Assembly (NCBI RefSeq): GCF_003854935.1
Contig: NZ_CP033969.1
Span: forward strand, 1,798,001-1,862,000
Length of the DNA: 64,000 nt
Direction of reading: 5' to 3'
DNA from: Cupriavidus pauculus
GTDB lineage: Bacteria; Pseudomonadota; Gammaproteobacteria; Burkholderiales; Burkholderiaceae
Position numbers and translations under genes: made by a program. Positions 58,253 through 64,000 of this stretch are shown here, one piece after another (positions within the stretch are counted from its first letter, which is position 1; each line of letters starts with the position of its first letter). The notes under the pieces were generated by a model. The model did not search any database, had not been told where the DNA came from, and saw only the letters and a program-made list of their open reading frames with translations.

Positions 58253-60090
58253 TCGGCTAACTCCTCGAGCATCTTCATGATGTTGGCCGACACCGCTTTA
58301 AGCTCCTCATCAATCTCGTGCAGGCCGCGCGGCGGTTCGAACACATAAAAATGCCGGTTGAATGGGATTTCATAGCCGACCTTGCTCTTATCCTCATCAA
58401 TCCATGCATCCGGCGCATGCGGAAGCACCTCACGTTTGAAGTAGGCTTCGATGTCCTCCGAGAGCGGTACATTCTCGGTGTCACGCAGCGCGCTGTCAGC
58501 CTGCGGTTTGCCCTTCTGCTTGCCTTTGGCGCCGAGTACCACCTGGCCCTGCTCGTCGCGCAACGGGCGCTCCACGGTAATCGTCGCGTAGCCGAACTCC
58601 TCGTTCTTGAAGATGCGAGAGATAGGCGTCAGCTTTACTTTGCCACCGGCAGGCGCATCAGGCACGCTTGCGGTGGCGGCCACTACGTAGCGGCCGACTT
58701 CCTTGCCCTCGGAGTCCAGCACTGTCGCCAGCTCCGCCTCAAGGAAATTGCCGAACAGCTGAGTCACCATATCGATATGGTCGTCGCTGAGTTCCTTGCG
58801 TTTGCTGCCGAGGCTCTTGCGCATCTTTTGCCAGAAACTTGAAGCGTCGATGAGCTGGACGTAGCCCTTGCGGTCATCCGGCTTCTTGTTCGACAGAATC
58901 CACACGTACGTGGAAATCCCCGTGTTGTAGAACATGTCGGTCGGCAAACCGACGATGGCCTCCACTAGGTCGTTCTCCAGCACGTAACGGCGAACTTCGC
59001 TCTCGCCGCTGCCGGCTCCGCCAGTGAACAGCGGGGAGCCATTCAGCACGATGCCGAAGCGGCTACCTCCCTCCCGGGCGGGGCGCATCTTCGACAACAG
59101 GTGCATCAGGAACAGCATCGAGCCGTCTGACACGCGTGGCAGCCCGGGCCCGAAGCGCCCGTCGAAGCCTTTCTGTTCATGCTCCTGGCGTACGGACTTC
59201 TCTACCTTCTTCCACTCGACGCCAAACGGAGGATTGGAGAGCATGTAGTCGAACTTGCGTCCGCCATGGCCGTCATCGGACAGCGTGTTGCCCGAGACAA
59301 TGTTCGCGACGTCCTGGCCCTTGATGAGCATGTCCGCTTTGCAGATAGCGTAGGACTCGTCGTTGAGCTCCTGGCCAAACATGGTCAAGCGGGCGGCCGG
59401 GTTGTGCTCCAGCAGGTATTCGCCTGCCACCGACAGCATGCCGCCCGTGCCCGCCGTGGGGTCATAGATGGTGCGCACCACGGCATTGCCGGGCGTCAGC
59501 ACATCGTCGTCCTCGATGAACAGCAGGTTGACCATCAACCGGATGACCTCGCGTGGGGTAAAGTGCTCCCCGGCAGTCTCGTTCGAGATTTCGGCAAACT
59601 TCCGAATCAGTTCCTCGAAGACCAGCCCCATCTGGGCGTTGTCCACGGTCGCCGGGTGTAGGTCGATGTTTGCGAATTTCTCGGTGACCAGGTAGAGGAG
59701 GTTGGCCTTGGCGAGCCGTTCGACCTGGGTGTAGAAGTCGAAGCGCTCGAAGATGTCGCGAGCCGCTGGCGAGAACCCTTGGACGTATGCGTAGAGGTTC
59801 TGACGGATGTGGTCTTGGTCGCCGAGCAGCTTGCCCAAGTCAAGTGGCGAGGTATTGTAAAACTTGGTGTCGCCGGCCAAACGCAGCAGAAAAGGCTCCG
59901 GGTTGAGGCCAGCCTTGGACTTGGATGCGAATTCCGCAAGCACCGCCGCCTTCGTGGGCTCCAGTACACAGTCCAGCCTGCGAAGGACTGTGAACGGCAG
60001 GATGACGCGACCATACTCGGATTGTTTGTAGTCGCCACGCAGCAGGTCAGCAACGGACCAGATGAATGAGGATAGGGCTTGGTGGTTCAT
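58249..60090 (-). CDS. hsdM: Type I restriction methyltransferase subunit HsdM
   Basis: 613 residues. N-terminal helical HsdM domain, SAM-binding motif [11 protein letters not shown] and catalytic NPPFG (N6-adenine type) in the order of gamma-class methylases. Partner of hsdS and hsdR. First gene of the operon, divergent from the gene at 60263. Confidence 0.96.
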   Translation of the reverse strand: MNHQALSSFIWSVADLLRGDYKQSEYGRVILPFTVLRRLDCVLEPTKAAVLAEFASKSKAGLNPEPFLLRLAGDTKFYNTSPLDLGKLLGDQDHIRQNLYAYVQGFSPAARDIFERFDFYTQVERLAKANLLYLVTEKFANIDLHPATVDNAQMGLVFEELIRKFAEISNETAGEHFTPREVIRLMVNLLFIEDDDVLTPGNAVVRTIYDPTAGTGGMLSVAGEYLLEHNPAARLTMFGQELNDESYAICKADMLIKGQDVANIVSGNTLSDDGHGGRKFDYMLSNPPFGVEWKKVEKSVRQEHEQKGFDGRFGPGLPRVSDGSMLFLMHLLSKMRPAREGGSRFGIVLNGSPLFTGGAGSGESEVRRYVLENDLVEAIVGLPTDMFYNTGISTYVWILSNKKPDDRKGYVQLIDASSFWQKMRKSLGSKRKELSDDHIDMVTQLFGNFLEAELATVLDSEGKEVGRYVVAATASVPDAPAGGKVKLTPISRIFKNEEFGYATITVERPLRDEQGQVVLGAKGKQKGKPQADSALRDTENVPLSEDIEAYFKREVLPHAPDAWIDEDKSKVGYEIPFNRHFYVFEPPRGLHEIDEELKAVSANIMKMLEELAE

Positions 60091-60262
60091 TTACTCGGGG
60101 ACGTTGTCGGCCAATTGGTCAGCGGCGTTCTATAGCCCTGCGACCAAGGTGTCGCGGCCGATTTGTGGGGCGCGGATACGCTAAGGATTTTACCTTGCGG
60201 GCGGCGCAATCGGTTGGAGAGGGCCGAAGGCCCGGGTGGGAAGCTCATTACGGAATTGACGT

Positions 60263-61576
60263 ATGCACAAAGGAGACACCTTCGGTGGCAATCAGTCCCA
60301 GGGCGGAAGCCTCGAGTCGCCCTCAGGCGTTGTCAGTCGCGAATCGCTATACGAACTTGTCTGGTCTGAACCGATGCTAAAAGTGGCCGCCCGGTTCGAG
60401 GTCTCGTCCAGCTATATGGCCAGGGTATGTACATTGCTCAATGTTCCCCGTCCCGAGCGTGGATATTGGGCGAAGTTGGCCGTTGGAAAGTCGCGCCCGA
60501 AGCCTAGTCTTCCCGACGCTCGTCCTGGGGATGAGCTTGTGTGGGCTCGGGGTGACGCTCAGTGGGGAACTAGGCGCCTACTCCCAGAGCCACCCTCAGA
60601 CGGACCCAGCCGGCGGGCCAAGCGCATCAAACGGACAAACACCGAGCACGCCCTAGTGCCCGGGGCCAAGGCACTATTCGAAGAAGGCCGGGTAGCTTAC
60701 GGCGTTGGGTACCTCAAGCCAAGAAAGAGGTTGCTTGTTGACATACTCGCCACCAAGACAGGCCTTGATAAGGCTCTCTCGTTCGCAAATGAGTTGTTCC
60801 TCACCTTGGAAGAAGGTGGCTATCGCGTTGTCATCGCACCTCATGGAGAGCATCTCACGCGAAGTGATTTCGATGAGCGCGAAGTACCTCGGAAGGGTAA
60901 TAGCTACCGTGACAGATGGTCACCTGGTCGCTGCACGGTTGTCTACATCGGTACGGTTGCCATCGGACTAACGATTTTTGAGATGTCAGAAGAGGCGGAA
61001 GTGAGGTACGTCAACGGTGAATACGTGCGACTCAGTGAGTACGTTCCTCCGAAGCGGCGACGTTACGTTTCTGACCAAGGATGGACCAGCAAACAAGATT
61101 TTCCAACCGGCCGCCTTTGCTTGCAGGCTTACTCTCCATACTGGCGTGCGGAGTGGAATCGGCAGTGGCGGGAGAAACCGGGCCGTGACATCACGGGTCT
61201 CATTCCAGTCATTGTGAAGGAACTGAGACAGTAGGCTCCCGAAGTCGCTAGGTTAGCTGCGGAGGGCGAGCGGCAAGCTGAACTTGAACATCAGCGCTGG
61301 GAAGCCCAGCGCGAGCAATGGCGCCGAGAGGAAGCGGAGAAGCGAGCGGCGAAGGCATTGAAGGACAGTACGGAGGAGCTCCTTCAAATCACTGACGGCT
61401 GGGCTCAGTCGAGGCGATTGGCCGACTTCTTCTCCGATGCCGAACGTGGATTGAAAGACTTGGGCACCGATGAACAAAACAAGATGCGTGAACGCCTAAG
61501 ACGAGCTCGGGAGCTAGTTGGCAGCGTCGATGCACTAGAGCGCTTTCGCTCGTGGAAGGCACCGGAGGAGCGCTAG
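60263..61576 (+). pseudogene. Amber-interrupted gene of unknown function
   Basis: One frame runs 60263-61576 apart from a single TAG at 61232-61234. The first part (323 residues) has SRESLYELVWSEPMLKVAAR and PRPERGYWAKLAVGKSRPK, a pattern of unassigned proteins seen on mobile elements; the part after the stop continues in the same frame for 113 codons with a coiled-coil (RQAELEHQRWEAQREQWRRE) and ends in a natural stop. It reads like one ~437-residue protein broken by an amber codon, or read through if a suppressor exists. Confidence 0.7.
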
Positions 61577-61663
61577 TAATGGACCTCCCACGAACCTGCT
61601 GGCGTGCACCACAGTGCCTGCCGGCCCTTTCACCCTATGTGGACACGGCTCGCGCTGCGCTGC

Positions 61664-62059
61664 ATGCGGATGGCTACCTCGGCTTCAGGTAGAGCTGTTT
61701 TTGGGACTGACTTGGTGGCCGATGGCGTCGGCGCGGTTGCTGACGTCGTATCCGAGAATCCCGGCACCACTGCCGCTGTCGTGTTGGGCGCCGTGGCCAC
61801 GGGAGGTGCGGCCCTGGCCTTCACTCCGGCTATCGGTGCCGCAGCTAGCGCTGCAGGCCTCTGCGTAGCAGGCGGAACGCTCTCCGGTGCAGCCGTTAGT
61901 TCGGCCGGTCTCGCAGCCCTGGGCGGCGGCAGTCTCGCAGCGGGCGGCATGGGGATGGCCGGCGGTACTGCGGTTGTGACGGCAGCTGGCGCAGTCGCTG
62001 GTGCGGGCGTATCCGGCGGCGCAGCTGTCGCAGCGAATACGCTTTCCGAGCAGGCTTAA
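61664..62059 (+). CDS. Gly/Ala-rich small hydrophobic protein
   Basis: 131 residues from an ATG at 61664 (another at 61670). Very rich in Gly, Ala and Val with glycine-zipper-like runs (AAVVLGAVATGGAALAF, GGGSLAAGGMGMAGG), able to insert in membranes. Composition could suggest a pore-forming or bacteriocin-like peptide, but nothing proves this. The codon use fits a real gene poorly enough that it may be a chance frame. Confidence 0.45.
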   Translation: MRMATSASGRAVFGTDLVADGVGAVADVVSENPGTTAAVVLGAVATGGAALAFTPAIGAAASAAGLCVAGGTLSGAAVSSAGLAALGGGSLAAGGMGMAGGTAVVTAAGAVAGAGVSGGAAVAANTLSEQA

Positions 62060-62080
62060 CACCAAGGGCGCGAACTGCGA

Positions 62081-62305
62081 CTAGACGTCGCGGTTCGCCT
62101 CACATATAGCGGCCGTGGACTCAGAAGGGATTGCGACGACTTCGCCGCAGGCGTCGCACACCGCTACGAGGATGTTCTCGGCAACACGTTTTCTGCTGTC
62201 ACCGACGGAGACATCCCTGCGAACGAAGGTCGTGCCGACGACCTTTCCGCAATCCGGGCAGATAGCTTTGCTCCTATCGCCCTCGTGAATTCGTGCAATG
62301 CTCAT
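62081..62305 (-). CDS. Small zinc-ribbon protein
   Basis: 74 residues from the ATG at 62305. Two Cys pairs (ICPDCGK and VCDACGE) 35 residues apart form a likely zinc ribbon, with basic residues between. Similar to YgiT-like and other zinc-ribbon antitoxin-type N-termini, but no HTH follows. Stop of the upstream gene is 17 bases away, so they are likely one operon. Confidence 0.6.
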   Translation of the reverse strand: MSIARIHEGDRSKAICPDCGKVVGTTFVRRDVSVGDSRKRVAENILVAVCDACGEVVAIPSESTAAICEANRDV

Positions 62306-62322
62306 TGCTCGGTCCAAACCTT

Positions 62323-62772
62323 CTATCGGCGGCGGGCCAAGAAGGAGAGCCAATCCGATGCATATGCGCACTGCATCGGCTCGGAATCCTCCTCGATAAC
62401 TGGACACGTCGAATACTCGATGTGCTTGCGGAAGTAGGTCACTGCCGGCTCGAGGATTTCCCCGAGACGAACGTAGCTGGTGTCTCCCGACAGATGAATG
62501 GGAACACGCAGGGCCAGAGGTCGTGGTGGCAGCTCTTCTGTTCCGGTCAATCCTACTGCTAGCGCACGAGCTACCAAGTCGAAGACGGACGATGCATAGC
62601 GAGGGTAGCCATGCAGCGCCCGCTTCTCGCCATCGCCAAACGGGGGCTCGTTAAGTTGCACGGCGTAGTCAGCCACAGCGCTACGCTCGAGCCTGCCAAT
62701 GTACGCCGTCGCTATCTGCCTTCCCGGGCCATTGCGTCCTGGCCCGACGACTTCCACGGTGACTTTTAGCAT
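62323..62772 (-). CDS. Hypothetical protein
   Basis: 149 residues from the ATG at 62772. No known motif; segments RQIATAYIGRLERSAVADYA and GDGEKRALHGYPRYASSVFD, C-terminal region with EEDSEPMQCAY. Located before the zinc-ribbon gene on the same strand; the two may act together. The frame is open to 63078, but that part overlaps the divergent HAD gene. Confidence 0.6.
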   Translation of the reverse strand: MLKVTVEVVGPGRNGPGRQIATAYIGRLERSAVADYAVQLNEPPFGDGEKRALHGYPRYASSVFDLVARALAVGLTGTEELPPRPLALRVPIHLSGDTSYVRLGEILEPAVTYFRKHIEYSTCPVIEEDSEPMQCAYASDWLSFLARRR

Positions 62773-63023
62773 GATTGATTTCGCGAGAGCGGGACGCAAT
62801 GTGTATGGCGATTTTAGCGCCACACGGGAGTGTGGCTCGGCTGCCAGTGTGCAAAAAATGTAGTGTATCAACGCAATCGGCGGAATCTTGCCGGTCGTTG
62901 TCGAGTCGCTCCGAAATCGTGGTTCGAGATTTGCAGATGCTGGTCGCGGTGAAGATAATTGCGCAATCAGCACTACGAGGAAACATCGATGGGCCGGGCG
63001 AATTGCAAGCAACGCGTCAGCGG

Positions 63024-63575
63024 ATGAATGAGATGAGCATAGAGGATTCATCGGTGGCGGCGGACCCACCCGGAGCACCGCTGCACGTGCTCTATGTCGA
63101 CTACGATGGCGTCTTGCATCCTGACTCGGTTTACCGCACGCGCAACGGAATCGAACTCCTGCACCGGCCAGGGCATACGTTGTTCGAAAACGTGCCGCTC
63201 ATGGAGGCCGCACTAGAGCCGTATCCCAATGTCAGTATTGTCCTATCGACATCTTGGCTGCTTATTAAGGGTAACTACGAACACGCCAAATCGAGGCTGT
63301 CTGGGTGCCTGCAGAAGCGATGCATTGGCGGAACGTTTCACCGACGCGAAATGCGAAAGACCTGGTTTGAGAGCATCCCACGGCCTGACCAAGTCATACG
63401 AGATGTACAAAGACGACAGCCCGCGCGGTGGGTGGCGGTAGACGACTGCCCGGAAGAGTGGCCCACTTGGGTGCGAGACAAGGTCGTGCGCGCCGACCCT
63501 GAACGTGGCATCGCCGCCAGCGAGATGCTAGAAGACTTGGAGGCGAAGCTGCTGCGCGAGTTTGGAGGGTTGTAG
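63024..63575 (+). CDS. HAD-like phosphatase-domain protein
   Basis: 183 residues from the ATG at 63024 (another at 63033). Motif I VLYVDYDGVLHPDS with the DxD nucleophile pair, motif II IVLSTSWLL, motif IV-like WVAVDDCPEEW. Small HAD domains of this kind are annotated in DNA/RNA repair and mobile-element proteins; the substrate is unknown. Confidence 0.75.
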   Translation: MNEMSIEDSSVAADPPGAPLHVLYVDYDGVLHPDSVYRTRNGIELLHRPGHTLFENVPLMEAALEPYPNVSIVLSTSWLLIKGNYEHAKSRLSGCLQKRCIGGTFHRREMRKTWFESIPRPDQVIRDVQRRQPARWVAVDDCPEEWPTWVRDKVVRADPERGIAASEMLEDLEAKLLREFGGL

Positions 63576-63660
63576 GGAGCTATTTCGGTTGGCGACGGTG
63601 CTCTGCTGTTGAGATACAAAATTGACCAAGCCAACTTGAGCTTCTCCAGCTGAGTTCGAA

Positions 63661-63689
63661 CGTTGATGGAGGCGTCTGCTCCATCAACG
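63661..63689. terminator. Hairpin downstream of island thyA
   Basis: A perfect 11-bp stem CGTTGATGGAG/CTCCATCAACG with a seven-base loop lies 8 bases after the stop of the island thyA. It lacks a T run, so it may be a weak or Rho-assisted terminator. Confidence 0.5.
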
Positions 63690-63697
63690 TCTCCTGC

Positions 63698-64000
63698 TCA
63701 CACAGCCATCGGAGCGGTTAAAGAAGCATGGTGCCTATAGCCCTCTAGCATGAAATCTGTTGGCTCGACACGCTCCAACCATTCCGGCTCATACTTGCCA
63801 GTGGCAGCAAAGTCAGGGATTCGGTCAGAGAGGACCAATTGGGGCGCAGGGAATGGCTTACGGCTCAACTGCTCTCTAAGCATTTCCACATGATTTTCGT
63901 AGATATGCGCATCACCGATGAAGTACGTGAACCAGCGTGGCGTATAGCCAGTTAGCCGACCCACAAGATGCAGGAGCGCAGCACCTTCAGTGAGATTGAA
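63698..64000 (-). CDS. thyA: Island-borne thymidylate synthase (Pseudomonas-type), C-terminal part
   Basis: The last 100 residues of a Thy[22 protein letters not shown] to the normal end [17 protein letters not shown], with the dUMP-site FNLTEG and the folate/dUMP-contact [13 protein letters not shown]. It is the longer ThyA type of Pseudomonas and relatives, unlike the E. coli-type host remnant at 37824. The gene continues past 64000. Being complete at its 3' end and carried by the island, it should replace the function lost in the host thyA. Confidence 0.93.
   Translation of the reverse strand, partial: FNLTEGAALLHLVGRLTGYTPRWFTYFIGDAHIYENHVEMLREQLSRKPFPAPQLVLSDRIPDFAATGKYEPEWLERVEPTDFMLEGYRHHASLTAPMAV

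Larger units (their letters stand above)
38355..64000. mobile_element. Genomic island inserted in thyA (right end outside window)
   Basis: From 38355 onward GC content and gene type change: compact, AT-richer genes, mostly defence-type, with no core genes. The left edge is the break in thyA before the DLGP.YG block. At the right edge of the window the island is inside a second, non-homologous-length ThyA. No integrase, transposase or conjugation gene is seen, so mobility genes and the displaced 5' host thyA are expected beyond 64000. Whether it moves by a tyrosine recombinase, a Tn7-like transposase or otherwise cannot be told. Confidence 0.85.

Noticed and set aside
38355-64000. Group I intron in thyA
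   Set aside because: The insertion point is reminiscent of phage thyA introns, but the insert is tens of kilobases with many genes and no intron core was seen.
38355-64000. CRISPR array or RNA-guided system
   Set aside because: No regularly spaced direct repeats and no cas-like gene were seen.

Overview
The window has two parts: about 38 kb of high-GC core chromosome (1-38354) and the first ~25.6 kb of a lower-GC genomic island (38355-64000) that interrupts the thymidylate synthase gene thyA. The core gene set (dnaG, a very long rpoD, tRNA-Ile(CAU), a propionate CoA-transferase of the Cupriavidus necator Pct type, TctC-type binding protein, nos cluster) points to a betaproteobacterium of the Burkholderiaceae, most likely Cupriavidus. 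The genus call rests on recalled protein similarity, not on a search.

Core layout: dnaG-rpoD-tRNA; a complete nitrous oxide reduction operon nosZRDFYL on the minus strand with apbE/nosX divergent from it and an FNR/Dnr-like box between them; a D-threonate-type catabolic operon (KdgT-like permease, DUF1537 kinase, PdxA2, DeoR regulator) with a pair of similar operator-like palindromes 50 bp apart upstream; a GST-like gene; iclR divergent from pct and a tctC gene; a Tat-exported phoD preceded by an apparent PHO box; then housekeeping genes (rhlE-type helicase, gluQ, lysR/pirin pair, cobD-like, DUF2007, rsgA, Ste24-type M48 protease, orn, AEC permease, mogA, darP, pmbA, folA).

At 38354 thyA is cut just before its conserved DLGP.YG block, so only the C-terminal two thirds remains, still overlapping folA. 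The island reads out of the right edge of the window inside a second, different thymidylate synthase gene of the longer Pseudomonas type. The simple reading is that the element destroys the host thyA on integration and supplies its own. No integrase or transposase is visible, so the mobility genes and the host thyA 5' part should lie past 64000.

The visible island is mostly defence-type cargo: an XRE regulator with a palindromic operator; a four-gene cluster with a protein tyrosine phosphatase-like and a HipB-like gene; a minus-strand trio of a PD-(D/E)XK nuclease, a membrane-anchored protein and an HNH protein with a large unknown C-terminal part; a Hachiman system (hamA-hamB) followed by an unrecognised membrane protein; a HEPN/RES protein; an H-NS-like silencer; a two-ORF HEPN-like unit with a broken relative on the other side of the Hachiman block; a Nudix hydrolase; a type I restriction-modification system (hsdM-hsdS-hsdR) with a DUF5655 remnant between hsdS and hsdR; an amber-interrupted gene; small zinc-ribbon and Gly/Ala-rich proteins; and a HAD-like protein.
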